Below, one piece after another: positions 1-9,273 of a stretch of 64,000 bases of DNA. The notes beneath the pieces are model-generated. The model was not told where the DNA came from and did no database searches. It worked only from the letters and a program-made list of their open reading frames with translations. The position numbers and the translations under genes are program-made. The stretch comes from MPNP01 sp026709725 (GTDB taxonomy: Bacteria > Pseudomonadota > Alphaproteobacteria > Rhodobacterales > Rhodobacteraceae), in the NCBI GenBank assembly GCA_965200805.1, contig OZ241384.1, positions 1,798,001-1,862,000 on the forward strand, written 5' to 3'. The number at the start of each line of letters is the position of its first letter. Position 1 is the stretch's first letter.

Positions 1-105
1 GAGATCATCATGCAGGTTATGGGGGCGCTGAACAATGCCGGTTTCAATGATATCGCGCTGGTGACCGATGCCGGCGGCCCTTCGCTGGATGGCAGCGGGA
101 ACTGA
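1..105 (+). CDS. tolR: TolR C-terminal fragment (Tol-Pal proton channel subunit)
   Basis: The window opens inside a gene in frame 1 that ends at the TGA at 103-105. The last 34 codons read EIIMQVMGALNNAGF...DIALVTD, the C-terminal periplasmic end typical of TolR/ExbD proteins. TolR works with TolQ in the inner membrane and couples proton motive force to TolA. The next gene, tolA, starts 9 bp downstream, which fits the usual tolQ-tolR-tolA-tolB-pal order. Only the 3' end is visible, so ExbD cannot be excluded from sequence alone, but the neighbours make TolR by far the likelier call. Confidence 0.85.
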   Translation, partial: EIIMQVMGALNNAGFNDIALVTDAGGPSLDGSGN

Positions 106-114
106 GTGTGATCC

Positions 115-1299
115 ATGAAAATCGCTTTCGGGATTTCACTTCTCCTCCATGGAACAGGCCTCTTCCTGCTTTCGGATTTCGGGGCTGACAGCCAATCCAG
201 CCAACCCATTGAGGATATACCGGCACTTGATGTCGAGATTCTGACCGAAGCAGAATATGTCTCACTGGTTTCACCGGTGCCGATCAGCCATGCTCTTGCC
301 AGCACGCCGGTTGACGATACCGGGACGGTTGAAATCATTGTCAATGCCGGTGTCAGCACACCACCGGAAAGCGATGTGGATGCCCGGCAGCTGCTGACCA
401 CGCACCTCAATATCCCGGATCGACCGGAGCTTCCCGACAGCCTTGTGCCGCAGCTCGAGGTCCCTGCGGTCATTCAACTGGAGCAGATTCCCGATGATAC
501 GGAAGTGTTTGCATTCGGTGTGAAGTCAGGGATTGTGGAAGAATCCCGGACTGTGTCCACGCCGGACCTCAAACTTGGCGAGGCGTTGCAGTTGCCTGAG
601 GCACCGCGGGTGGATTTGACAGTGACACCTGACAGCCCGCCCGAGATTGCCCGGGATGATGTTGCGCGCGAGGCCACCCGGCCGGATGCAGAGGCAGATG
701 CGGACGCGGTCGAGACAGTGGAGGACAGCAGGACGGCAACCGCGCCCGAGGCGTCGACTCCGAAAATTCTCACAGAGGCCGATGAGGCCGGTGAGGCAAC
801 GACACCAGTTGCAATTCAAACATACAGCCAGCGCCTGTCGATGCTGCTCGGCGAGGGAGTCCCGCTCCTGCGACCAGATGCACCCGCGCCGAACATTGAT
901 CTCACAGAGGCGATTGTTGCCGATACGATCGAGCAGCAAATCACGCAATGGGCCGCCCTGCCTCCTCTCGGTGTCCCGTCGCAAAGGCTGACGGAGAACG
1001 AGATGGGCCGTCTGCATTCCCAGGTGAAGGATGAATGGAACATCGGGGCCCTTTCATCAGAAGCACAGCGGGTCATCGTGACGGTTCGCATAAAATTTGA
1101 CAAGGAAGGCCGTGTTATTGATGTGGAGATGATTGATGCCAAGGGTGGGGGTGACGATGCTGTGAAGAATGCCTATGATGTGGCAAAGCGGGCCGTCAAC
1201 AAGGCATTTGAAAATGGTGTCGATCTGCCCGTGGAGAAATATGAGCAGTGGCGGGTGACCGAGCTGGTCTTCAATGCGGAAGTTATGAGACGGTTGTGA
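115..1299 (+). CDS. tolA: TolA-like periplasm-spanning energy transducer
   Basis: A 394-aa protein with one N-terminal membrane anchor (about residues 3-20, GISLLLHGTGLFLL), a long acidic, Pro/Ala/Asp/Thr-rich central region (about 60-290), and a C-terminal TonB/TolA-type domain (about 295-394, including VIVTVRIKFDKEGRVIDVEM). TolA links the TolQR motor in the inner membrane to TolB-Pal at the outer membrane during cell constriction. The central region is acidic rather than the Lys/Ala-rich helix of enterobacterial TolA, as is common in alphaproteobacteria. Its stop codon overlaps the tolB start (TGATG), suggesting translational coupling. The TolA assignment rests mainly on position in the operon. 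Confidence 0.85.
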   Translation: MKIAFGISLLLHGTGLFLLSDFGADSQSSQPIEDIPALDVEILTEAEYVSLVSPVPISHALASTPVDDTGTVEIIVNAGVSTPPESDVDARQLLTTHLNIPDRPELPDSLVPQLEVPAVIQLEQIPDDTEVFAFGVKSGIVEESRTVSTPDLKLGEALQLPEAPRVDLTVTPDSPPEIARDDVAREATRPDAEADADAVETVEDSRTATAPEASTPKILTEADEAGEATTPVAIQTYSQRLSMLLGEGVPLLRPDAPAPNIDLTEAIVADTIEQQITQWAALPPLGVPSQRLTENEMGRLHSQVKDEWNIGALSSEAQRVIVTVRIKFDKEGRVIDVEMIDAKGGGDDAVKNAYDVAKRAVNKAFENGVDLPVEKYEQWRVTELVFNAEVMRRL

Positions 1300-2651
1300 T
1301 GAAGTTTCGGAAAACAGTCCGAACCGCGCTGCGGGGCCTTGTCCCGCTGGTCGGGCTTGTCCTGCTGACGGGCCCGCTGGTCGGACAGACGTCAGAACCC
1401 CTGCGTATCGAGATCACTGAGGGAGTCATCGAGCCCCTGCCCTTTGCCGTGGCCAGGTTTGTCACGACAGATGCCGGGGCCGGGGATATTGCGGCCGATA
1501 TCGCACAGGTCATCGCCTCTGACCTTGAGGGGTCCGGACTGTTTCGCGAGATTCCAAGGAACGCCCATATCGCGACCGTTACGAATATCAATTCCCCGGT
1601 TATCTACAAGGACTGGAAGGCCATCAACGCCGAGATCCTGATCACCGGTTCACTTGAGCTCGTGGGCGATGGAGACATCCGGATCAGTTTTCGTCTCCAT
1701 GACGTGTTCAGCAACAAGGATCTCGGTCAGGGTGTGCGGTTTACAAGCCGCCCGGATGTGTGGCGGCGTGTGGCGCATCAGGTTGCAGATATCGTCTACG
1801 AGCGGACAACCGGTGAGAAGGGGTATTTTGACACGCAGATCGCCTTTGTTGCCGAGAGCGGTGAAAAGACCAGTCGGACCAAACGTCTGGCCGTCATGGA
1901 TCATGACGGAGCCAATCTGCGTTATATCCCGACCCGCTCGAATCTCGTCCTCGCCCCCCGCTGGTCACCCAACAACAGGCATATTCTCTTTACATCCCTG
2001 GAGGATGGCCGACCGAGTGCAAACCGGATCGATATCGGGACCGGTGAGGTCGATCGTTTATGGTCCTCCGATACCATCATGAGCTTCTCGCCCCGTTTCT
2101 CACCCCAGGGGGACGGGATCCTGCTGTCGCTGATCGAGCGGGGCAATACCGATATCTATGCGATTGATCTGAGGACCGGCGCCACCCGGCGGCTGACATC
2201 AAGTCCGGCGATTGACACAGCGCCGAGCGCTTCACCCGATGGCAGGCAGATTGTCTTCGAATCGGATCGCAGCGGCAGCCAGCAGCTCTATATCATGCCG
2301 GCTGATGGCGGGACACCGCCGCAACGGATCAGTTTCGGGGCGGGGCGCTACGGAACCCCTGTCTGGTCCCCCCGGGGCGACTACATTGCCTTCACCAAGC
2401 AATGGCGCGGCAATTTTCATATCGGTGTGATGCGAACAGACGGGACCGAGGAGCGTCTGCTGTCCCGGTCCTATCTTGACGAGGGTCCCGCCTGGTCACC
2501 CAATGGTCGGGTTCTGATCTTTTTCCGTGAGCCGCGGGGGGCCAACGCCGGTCCATCACTCTTCACGGTCGATCTCACGGGACGAAATTTGCGGCAACTC
2601 CGAACCCCGGAGTTCGCCTCGGATCCCAGCTGGTCGCGGTTGCGGCAATAG
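1299..2651 (+). CDS. tolB: TolB, periplasmic beta-propeller of the Tol-Pal system
   Basis: A 450-aa protein. The ATG at 1299 overlaps the tolA stop and gives a Sec signal peptide (MKFRKTVRTALRGLVPLVGL..., cleavage near GPLVGQ), so I prefer it to the upstream in-frame start at 1248. Residues of about 35-160 match the TolB N-terminal alpha/beta domain. The remainder is a WD40-like propeller with repeated blades such as APRWSPNNRHILFTS, SPRFSPQGDGILLS and SPDGRQIVFESDRSG. TolB binds Pal and the TolA C-terminal domain in the periplasm. Length and order agree with the family. Confidence 0.97.
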   Translation: MKFRKTVRTALRGLVPLVGLVLLTGPLVGQTSEPLRIEITEGVIEPLPFAVARFVTTDAGAGDIAADIAQVIASDLEGSGLFREIPRNAHIATVTNINSPVIYKDWKAINAEILITGSLELVGDGDIRISFRLHDVFSNKDLGQGVRFTSRPDVWRRVAHQVADIVYERTTGEKGYFDTQIAFVAESGEKTSRTKRLAVMDHDGANLRYIPTRSNLVLAPRWSPNNRHILFTSLEDGRPSANRIDIGTGEVDRLWSSDTIMSFSPRFSPQGDGILLSLIERGNTDIYAIDLRTGATRRLTSSPAIDTAPSASPDGRQIVFESDRSGSQQLYIMPADGGTPPQRISFGAGRYGTPVWSPRGDYIAFTKQWRGNFHIGVMRTDGTEERLLSRSYLDEGPAWSPNGRVLIFFREPRGANAGPSLFTVDLTGRNLRQLRTPEFASDPSWSRLRQ

Positions 2652-2739
2652 CCCCGGTCGCATCGGGACAGCAGGACGGACTCCATGAATGCTCACCAAC
2701 CCAAACAGGCGACAACCACTAACTTGAGGAGAGATGCGA

Positions 2740-3273
2740 ATGTTACAGATTCGATACTTGCTGCCCCTTGTCCTGATCGCAGGTGTGCTGGTCGGGTGCT
2801 CTGATATCAATCCGGCACGAACCGGAGGGGCCGGGTCCGGAAATGACTCATCGGACATCGGCGACTCATCAGACATCGGCACTGTTGAGGATTTTGCCGT
2901 TGACTACGATCCTGAGACCGTTGAATACTTCAACAATGTCATCACCAGCACGGTCTATTTTGATGTCGACAAGAGCACATTGACACCGGATGGCGAATCC
3001 ATTCTGCGGGCCCAGGCAGAATGGCTGAACAGCAATCCTGAATTCACCATGACGATCGAGGGGCATGCCGATGAGCGGGGAACCCGCGAGTATAATCTTG
3101 GTCTGGGTGCGCGCCGTGCCGAGACCGTCAGAACCTTCCTTATCACACAGAATGTTGCTGATGGCCGGATTGATACGGTCAGCTACGGCAAGGAAAGACC
3201 CTTTGCGGCCTGTTCTGATGAAAGCTGCTGGTCCCTGAACCGGCGCGGTGTCACGATCGTAACCGGAGGGTGA
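2740..3273 (+). CDS. pal: Pal, peptidoglycan-associated lipoprotein
   Basis: A 177-aa lipoprotein. The signal peptide ends in a lipobox (LIAGVLVGC), followed by a short Ser/Asp-rich linker and an OmpA-like peptidoglycan-binding domain (VYFDVDKSTLTPDGESIL; IEGHADERGTREYN with the conserved Asp and Arg; GKERPFA). It anchors the outer membrane to peptidoglycan and binds TolB. GAGGAG at 2726-2731 lies 8 bp before the ATG at 2740 but only 2 bp before the in-frame ATG at 2734, so the second ATG is the likelier start. A linker repeat SSDIGDSSDIG is visible near residue 40. The stop overlaps the next start. Confidence 0.96.
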   Translation: MLQIRYLLPLVLIAGVLVGCSDINPARTGGAGSGNDSSDIGDSSDIGTVEDFAVDYDPETVEYFNNVITSTVYFDVDKSTLTPDGESILRAQAEWLNSNPEFTMTIEGHADERGTREYNLGLGARRAETVRTFLITQNVADGRIDTVSYGKERPFAACSDESCWSLNRRGVTIVTGG

Positions 3274-4259
3274 GGCGATTGCCCATCCGCCGCAACATCG
3301 GTCCGATCACCCTGTGTGTTGTGCTTTTGCTGGCAGTGCCGGGTTGGGCGCGGGCCGAGGATGGGCAGCCCGCGCGCCTGGCGGACATCCGCTATGCGCT
3401 GAACAGTCTGTACTTCACTCTGCAGGGGCTCCGGCTTGAGCTGTTGCAGAGCAGCAGGGATCTGCAGCCGGTCAGGTCGGCTGATGACAGCATTGTGCAA
3501 CGGATTGACGGACTTGAGGCCGAGTTGCGCAGCTATATTGACCGGATCGAGAATCTTGAGTTTCGGATCAACGCGGTTGCGGCAGAAGGCATTTATTCCA
3601 TCCGGGCATTGCGTGCGGAGATTGACAGGATTGAGGATGAGGCGCGCATCGGCACGCGTTCGGGGGACCCGGATTCGTCCCTGATGTCCGGGGACACCGA
3701 TTCGGGAAGTCTGCCCCTGCCGGAGGCCGCCGCTTCCCGGGCACCGCTCCCGGCACCGAATGAGACAATGGTCATGCTGCCTGAAACGCAGTCGCCCGTG
3801 CCTCCTTCCGGTGCAGCGCCGGGCGTCGGGTCAACCCGGCTGATACCGGAGATCGGTCCGGAGGGAGCGATCCCGGTGTTGGGAATGGACCAGTACAGCC
3901 GTGCTGTTGAGCATTATGACGCAGAGGATTATCTCCTGGCGATTGATGCCCTCACGACCTTTCTTTCCGGGTTTCCGCAATCACCCTATGTGAGCCGGGC
4001 CCAGTTCTACCTGGCTGAGTCCCATGCGGCCATGGGGATGCATGAGGACGCACGGAAGTCCTACATGGCAAGCCTTCTGGCGGACCGGGGCGGGGCACTG
4101 ACCCCGACTGTCATGCTGAGGCTGGGTCAAATGCTTTTGAATGCCGACAAGCCCGCGCAGGCCTGCCGTCTTCTTCAGACCCTCATTGAACAGTATCCCG
4201 CACACACCAATGCCCGGATCGCCGGAACACTCATGAACCGGTCTTCCTGTGGCGGCTGA
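3270..4259 (+). CDS. cpoB: CpoB/YbgF, TPR coordinator of peptidoglycan synthesis with Tol
   Basis: A 329-aa protein starting at a GTG that overlaps the pal stop (GTGA), so translation is probably coupled. It has an N-terminal signal peptide (cleavage near AWARAED, about residue 28), a predicted coiled coil (about 40-130), a Pro/Ser-rich linker (about 135-200), and a C-terminal TPR region (AVEHYDAEDYLLAIDALTTF, then PYVSRAQFYLAESHAAMG). The TPR domain with the 'YxxAxxx' pattern is typical of YbgF/CpoB encoded at the end of tol-pal operons. It acts in the periplasm, tying outer-membrane constriction to septal peptidoglycan synthesis. Confidence 0.93.
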   Translation: MRRLPIRRNIGPITLCVVLLLAVPGWARAEDGQPARLADIRYALNSLYFTLQGLRLELLQSSRDLQPVRSADDSIVQRIDGLEAELRSYIDRIENLEFRINAVAAEGIYSIRALRAEIDRIEDEARIGTRSGDPDSSLMSGDTDSGSLPLPEAAASRAPLPAPNETMVMLPETQSPVPPSGAAPGVGSTRLIPEIGPEGAIPVLGMDQYSRAVEHYDAEDYLLAIDALTTFLSGFPQSPYVSRAQFYLAESHAAMGMHEDARKSYMASLLADRGGALTPTVMLRLGQMLLNADKPAQACRLLQTLIEQYPAHTNARIAGTLMNRSSCGG

Positions 4260-4303
4260 AGGCAACCGGCTCCGGCACAGATGATGTCCGGCACAGATAT
4301 GTG

Positions 4304-5602
4304 ATGACGCGATCCGGGCGAATGGAATCAGCAGGGCAGGATCCCGCACAGGGGTTTCGGGACCTTCGGGAGAGAATCTTCGAGGTTTTTGCCGGGATGA
4401 ACCTGTCTCACCAGAGGCGACTTGGGGTTGCCGTGTCGGGTGGCGGAGATTCGATGGCGCTCCTGCATCTCCTGACCAGCTGGCAGCCGGAGGGCATGTC
4501 TGTCATTGCCGTGTCTGTCGATCATCGATTGCGACCGGAAGCGGTGGATGAATGTCGGTTTGTGGCGGAATTCGCGGCACGAAAGTCGATTCAGCATGCG
4601 GTCCTGACACTTGATCCATCCTCGTGGACAGGCAATCTGTCCGCTGCGGCCCGCGATGCCAGATATGAGGCATTGACCGCCTGGGCGCACGGTGAGTCGA
4701 TTTCGATGATTGCACTTGGCCATACCCGCACGGATCAGGCTGAGACGGTCCTGATGAATCTTGCCCGGGGATCAGGGGTGGATGGCCTGGCTGCCATGCC
4801 CGGGCTCCTGTGCCAGAACGCCATTGACTGGGTGCGCCCGTTACTGACCTGCGGCCGGACCGAATTGCGGGATTACCTTGCCGCAGAACAGGTGCCCTGG
4901 GCCGAGGACCCCGGCAATCTGTCAGATGCCTATCTGCGGGTCCGGATCCGGAAGTTTCTCGCTGAAAATGACCTCGGTCTGCGCGAAGAAAGCCTGGCGA
5001 TGACAGCGGGACATATGCAGGCGGCAAAACGCATTGTCGATCATTTGCTCCGCCAGACCATCACGGCCGGTGTCAGCGTCAATGATATCGGTGAATACCG
5101 GGTCAAGCAGACAATCTGGCAACTTGATGCATCACTGCGGGAGCGGGTCTTCGCCGCCCTCGTTCGGCGCCTGTCCAATGATCGCCATCCCCGCCGGACG
5201 CAGGCTCTGAAGAACAGCCTGTCGGCGCTGGCTGATGACGGGATCGCAACGATCGGCAGCGTCATTCTCCTCGGCGAGGCATCCGGTGATGTCCTGCTGG
5301 TCCGCGATCACAGGCGCTGCGGGTCACGGGACAGTGCGGGTCTCTGGGACCGCCGCTGGCGTGTCGGAATCCCGGATCGGCTGCTTGCATCATGCGTCCT
5401 GGCTCCGCTGGGAATGGATGCCGCTGCCGCGCTGGTCGGATCGGTGGATGAAATGTATTCACAACGGGGTCTTGCGGCCACACCGGCGTTGTGGCGCGAT
5501 GGTGAACTCATCGCTCACGTGCTTGATGATAGCAATGCCGATATCTCTTTTGTATACTCACGGACTGTCGGGGATCTTGTGAATGGGCCGGGTCAATGTT
5601 GA
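4304..5602 (+). CDS. tilS: TilS, tRNA(Ile)-lysidine synthetase
   Basis: A PP-loop ATPase of about 432 aa. It carries the signature SGGGDSMALLHLL near residue 48, followed by SVDHRLRPEA and LGHTRTDQAETVLMNLARGSG, all diagnostic of TilS. The enzyme modifies C34 of the tRNA-Ile CAU anticodon to lysidine, so that AUA is read as Ile. A GTG at 4301 and ATGs at 4304 and 4322 are all in frame; none has a strong ribosome-binding site, so the exact start is uncertain. The place between cpoB and ftsH is the usual one in alphaproteobacteria. The C-terminal domain is divergent. Confidence 0.93.
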   Translation: MTRSGRMESAGQDPAQGFRDLRERIFEVFAGMNLSHQRRLGVAVSGGGDSMALLHLLTSWQPEGMSVIAVSVDHRLRPEAVDECRFVAEFAARKSIQHAVLTLDPSSWTGNLSAAARDARYEALTAWAHGESISMIALGHTRTDQAETVLMNLARGSGVDGLAAMPGLLCQNAIDWVRPLLTCGRTELRDYLAAEQVPWAEDPGNLSDAYLRVRIRKFLAENDLGLREESLAMTAGHMQAAKRIVDHLLRQTITAGVSVNDIGEYRVKQTIWQLDASLRERVFAALVRRLSNDRHPRRTQALKNSLSALADDGIATIGSVILLGEASGDVLLVRDHRRCGSRDSAGLWDRRWRVGIPDRLLASCVLAPLGMDAAAALVGSVDEMYSQRGLAATPALWRDGELIAHVLDDSNADISFVYSRTVGDLVNGPGQC

Positions 5603-5746
5603 AATATGAGATGCAAGGTCTATCTTGTTGCAGTGCCACATGATGGACAGCATCCCGTGGTTGCCGATGAACAGGCTCCGCGATGAGCCGGTGCCGGGGT
5701 ACAGACAGCGATTGATCCGGGTGTTGAAGAGGGGGAGCGGCAAGCA

Positions 5747-7657
5747 GTGAATTTACGAAACGCGATCTTCTGGCTGGTTCTCCTCGGTCTGATTGCCGCA
5801 TTGTACAATCTTTTTACCAGCACCAGTTCGATCAGCAGTTCACAATCGGTTCCGTATTCGACATTCCTGGCGCAGGTTGAAAACGGTGATATCCAGACAG
5901 TCATACTTGACGGTGAGAAGGTGACGGCAATCTCGCCATCCGGCAGCCGCTATTCCACCATCCGCCCGCTCGAATCGGATATTACCGACACCCTGATTGC
6001 CAATGATGTGGCAATTGAAGTTCGATCGCAGCAGCCCAACGGGCTGATGGCCTATATCGCTCCGCTCCTGCCCTTCATCATCCTGATCGTCATCTGGTTC
6101 TATCTGATGAATCGCATGCAGGGCGGTGGTCGAGGGGGTGCCATGGGTTTCGGGCGCTCAAAGGCCAAACTCCTCACACAGAGACAGGGTCATGTGACCT
6201 TTGCCGATGTCGCCGGCATTGATGAGGCCAAAGAGGAACTGGAGGAGATCGTTGAGTTTTTGCGGGATCCGAATCGCTATTCACGACTCGGCGGCAAGAT
6301 CCCCAAGGGTGCCTTGCTGGTCGGCTCTCCCGGAACGGGAAAGACGCTGCTGGCCCGAGCCATTGCCGGTGAGGCCGGTGTGCCGTTTTTTGCCATCTCG
6401 GGCTCTGATTTTGTCGAGATGTTTGTCGGTGTGGGGGCGTCGCGTGTCCGGGACATGTTCGAGCAGTCCAAGAAGCATGCACCCTGCATTGTCTTCATTG
6501 ATGAGATCGATGCCGTGGGTCGCTCGCGCGGTGTTGGCTATGGTGGCGGAAACGACGAGCGGGAACAGACTCTGAACCAGTTGCTGGTCGAGATGGACGG
6601 TTTTGAGGCCAACGAGGGTGTGATCATCATCGCTGCCACCAACCGTCCGGATGTTCTGGACCCGGCTCTGCTGCGTCCGGGGCGGTTTGATCGGCAGATC
6701 CATGTGCCAAACCCCGATATCAACGGGCGGGAAAAAATTCTGGAAGTGCATGTGCGGCCGATTGCGCTTGGCCCGGATGTCGATCTGCGAATCATCGCTC
6801 GGGGGACGCCGGGATTTTCCGGGGCCGATCTGGCCAATCTGGTCAACGAGGCGGCACTGCTGGCCGCCAGGGTTGGCCGCAAATTCGTCATGATGACAGA
6901 CTTCGAGAATTCCAAGGACAAGGTCATGATGGGCTCGGAGCGACGGTCGATGGCGATGACCGAGGACGAGAAAAAACTGACAGCCTATCATGAGGCCGGG
7001 CATGCGATTGTGGGCCTGAATGTGCCGCAGCATGATCCGATTCACAAGGCGACGATCATCCCGCGCGGTCGGGCACTTGGACTGGTGCTGGCACTGCCTG
7101 AGCGGGATCAGCTGTCAGTGACCCTGACCAAATACAAGTCGAAAATTGCCATGGCAATGGGCGGCAAGGTTGCCGAGGAACTTGTGTTCGGTTCCGAGAA
7201 TGTCACGTCCGGCGCTGCATCGGACATCAAGCAGGTCACGCAGATTGCCAGGTCCATGGTGACGCAATTCGGCATGTCGAGAGAACTCGGCAACATTGAT
7301 TATGCCGATGAGCATCAGTCGTTTCTCGGACCGTGGCAGGGCAACGCCAATGCCAGCCCCAAGACGCTGGAGACCATTGATCGGGAAGTCCGTAAACTGG
7401 TTGAGGAGGGCTATAAGACAGCTCGGCAGATTCTGACCGAAAAATCCGAGGATCTGCACCGGCTGGCAAATGGCCTGCTGGAATACGAAACCCTGACAGG
7501 TGATGACATTCGAAAGGTGTTGACCGGTGAGGCGTTGGCCCAGGACGATGATACGGATGACCAGAATACCGGATCGGCGACAGTTTTGACAGTTCCGAAG
7601 ACCAAAAGACCCCCGCCTGAGTTTGAATCGATGGGCCTCGAACCCGAAACAGGCTGA
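5747..7657 (+). CDS. ftsH: FtsH, membrane-anchored AAA+ zinc metalloprotease (full length)
   Basis: A 636-aa FtsH starting at a GTG preceded by a purine-rich GGGGGAG. It has a first membrane helix (about 5-23), a periplasmic domain (about 24-103), a second membrane helix (about 104-122) and an AAA domain with Walker A GSPGTGKT (193-200), Walker B VFIDEID (249-255) and arginine-finger region RPGRFDR (310-316). The zinc protease motif HEAGH lies at 415-419. It degrades membrane and cytosolic proteins. The Walker A is GSPGTGKT rather than the almost universal GPPGTGKT found in the paralogue next door; the catalytic Lys and Thr remain. The gene is followed 28 bp later by a second ftsH. Confidence 0.97.
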   Translation: MNLRNAIFWLVLLGLIAALYNLFTSTSSISSSQSVPYSTFLAQVENGDIQTVILDGEKVTAISPSGSRYSTIRPLESDITDTLIANDVAIEVRSQQPNGLMAYIAPLLPFIILIVIWFYLMNRMQGGGRGGAMGFGRSKAKLLTQRQGHVTFADVAGIDEAKEELEEIVEFLRDPNRYSRLGGKIPKGALLVGSPGTGKTLLARAIAGEAGVPFFAISGSDFVEMFVGVGASRVRDMFEQSKKHAPCIVFIDEIDAVGRSRGVGYGGGNDEREQTLNQLLVEMDGFEANEGVIIIAATNRPDVLDPALLRPGRFDRQIHVPNPDINGREKILEVHVRPIALGPDVDLRIIARGTPGFSGADLANLVNEAALLAARVGRKFVMMTDFENSKDKVMMGSERRSMAMTEDEKKLTAYHEAGHAIVGLNVPQHDPIHKATIIPRGRALGLVLALPERDQLSVTLTKYKSKIAMAMGGKVAEELVFGSENVTSGAASDIKQVTQIARSMVTQFGMSRELGNIDYADEHQSFLGPWQGNANASPKTLETIDREVRKLVEEGYKTARQILTEKSEDLHRLANGLLEYETLTGDDIRKVLTGEALAQDDDTDDQNTGSATVLTVPKTKRPPPEFESMGLEPETG

Positions 7658-7685
7658 TCCGATTGGTTGATAGGAACGTGTAACG

Positions 7686-9266
7686 ATGGGCGGATTTCTG
7701 CTCGGCTTGCTCCTGATCGCTGCCATGATCTACCTCCAGCGCCGACAGGCCAACAATCCCGGCGGCCTGTTTGGTTACGGCAAGTCCCGGGCGCGCCTTC
7801 TGACCGAGGATCAGGTGGCGGTCACATTTCGTGATGTTGCCGGTATTGATGAGGCCAAGGAGGAGCTGGAGGAAATCGTCACCTTCCTGCGAACGCCTGA
7901 GGTCTACTCCCGATTGGGTGGCAAGATCCCCAAGGGAGCCCTCCTGGTCGGTCCGCCCGGCACCGGCAAAACGCTCCTGGCCAAGGCCATTGCCGGAGAG
8001 GCCCGGGTTCCCTTCTTCAGTATTTCCGGTTCGGATTTTGTCGAGATGTTTGTCGGTGTCGGCGCCTCCCGGGTAAGGGATATGTTTACGCAGGCCAAGA
8101 AAAATGCACCCTGCATTGTCTTCATTGATGAGATCGATGCTGTGGGCCGCTCGCGGGGGATTGGAATTGGTGGAGGGAATGACGAGCGGGAACAGACCCT
8201 GAACCAGCTCCTGGTGGAAATGGATGGCTTCGAGGCCAATGACGGCATCATTATCATTGCTGCGACCAACCGCCCGGATGTTCTTGACAAGGCACTCCTC
8301 CGCCCCGGTCGATTTGACCGCCAGGTTGTTGTTCCGCCACCGGATGTCAAGGGACGGGAGCAGATCCTGCGGGTGCATGCCCGCCAGGTTGTGCTTGGTG
8401 ATGATGTCAACCTGCGCACAATTGCACGCGGAACGCCGGGATTTTCCGGGGCCGATCTGGCCAATCTGGTCAATGAGGCGGCACTGCTGGCGGCGCGGGT
8501 CCGCCGCGATGATGTCCGGATGGAGGATTTCGAGAATGCCAAGGACAAGGTGATGATGGGCACCGAGCGGCGTTCACTCGTCATGACCGAGGAGGAACGG
8601 TGGCTGACAGCCTATCATGAGGCCGGTCACGCGATCGTGGGTCTCCATGTGCCGCAGCATGATCCGATTCACAAGGCGACAATCATCCCGCGGGGACAGG
8701 CGCTCGGTCTGGTCCTCAGCCTGCCGGAGCGGGACCACCTGTCCGTGACAGTGACAAAATTCAAATCCCAGATTGCCATGGCCATGGGTGGACGCGTGGC
8801 CGAGGAACTTGTCTACGGTGCGGAAAATGTAACCTCGGGAGCTGCATCGGACATCAAGCATGCAACTGACATCGCCAAGGCGATGGTTACGCGTTACGGG
8901 ATGTCGGAGAAACTCGGCCGGATTGATTACTCAACCGAGCAGGGCAGTTATCTCGGCAGTGTCAATTCCGGCAAAGCGGCCAGCCCGGTCACCCAGGAGC
9001 TGATTGATTCAGAGGTTCGCCGGCTGGTCGATGAGGGGTACAGGACGGCCCGGGATGTTCTCACGGATCACCGTGATAAACTCGATCGCCTGGCCACCGG
9101 TCTGCTTGAATACGAAACCCTGACAGGTGACGAGATCACGGCAGTGATTGAAGGTCGCCCGCCGGACCCTGCCGCCGGACCAAAAAGGGATCGTACTGTT
9201 TTGCCCTTGCATGAGGATGCACCGGTCGGCGAATCCCTGATACCGACTGTTGGCAAAAACAGCTAG
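7686..9266 (+). CDS. Second FtsH paralogue lacking the N-terminal membrane/periplasmic region
   Basis: A 526-aa FtsH-type protein, highly similar to the gene just upstream through the AAA domain (Walker A GPPGTGKT 89-96, Walker B VFIDEID 145-151) and the protease domain (HEAGH 311-315). It begins with a single hydrophobic segment (about residues 3-17, GFLLGLLLIAAMIYLQ) that corresponds to the second membrane helix of normal FtsH. The first helix and the whole periplasmic domain are absent. An in-frame TAG at 7671-7673 rules out a longer start on this sequence. The origin is probably tandem duplication followed by 5' loss. With one helix its N-terminus would face the periplasm if membrane-inserted. 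It may form mixed hexamers with the full-length protein; that is inference. Confidence 0.93.
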   Translation: MGGFLLGLLLIAAMIYLQRRQANNPGGLFGYGKSRARLLTEDQVAVTFRDVAGIDEAKEELEEIVTFLRTPEVYSRLGGKIPKGALLVGPPGTGKTLLAKAIAGEARVPFFSISGSDFVEMFVGVGASRVRDMFTQAKKNAPCIVFIDEIDAVGRSRGIGIGGGNDEREQTLNQLLVEMDGFEANDGIIIIAATNRPDVLDKALLRPGRFDRQVVVPPPDVKGREQILRVHARQVVLGDDVNLRTIARGTPGFSGADLANLVNEAALLAARVRRDDVRMEDFENAKDKVMMGTERRSLVMTEEERWLTAYHEAGHAIVGLHVPQHDPIHKATIIPRGQALGLVLSLPERDHLSVTVTKFKSQIAMAMGGRVAEELVYGAENVTSGAASDIKHATDIAKAMVTRYGMSEKLGRIDYSTEQGSYLGSVNSGKAASPVTQELIDSEVRRLVDEGYRTARDVLTDHRDKLDRLATGLLEYETLTGDEITAVIEGRPPDPAAGPKRDRTVLPLHEDAPVGESLIPTVGKNS

Positions 9267-9273
9267 GAGCACA

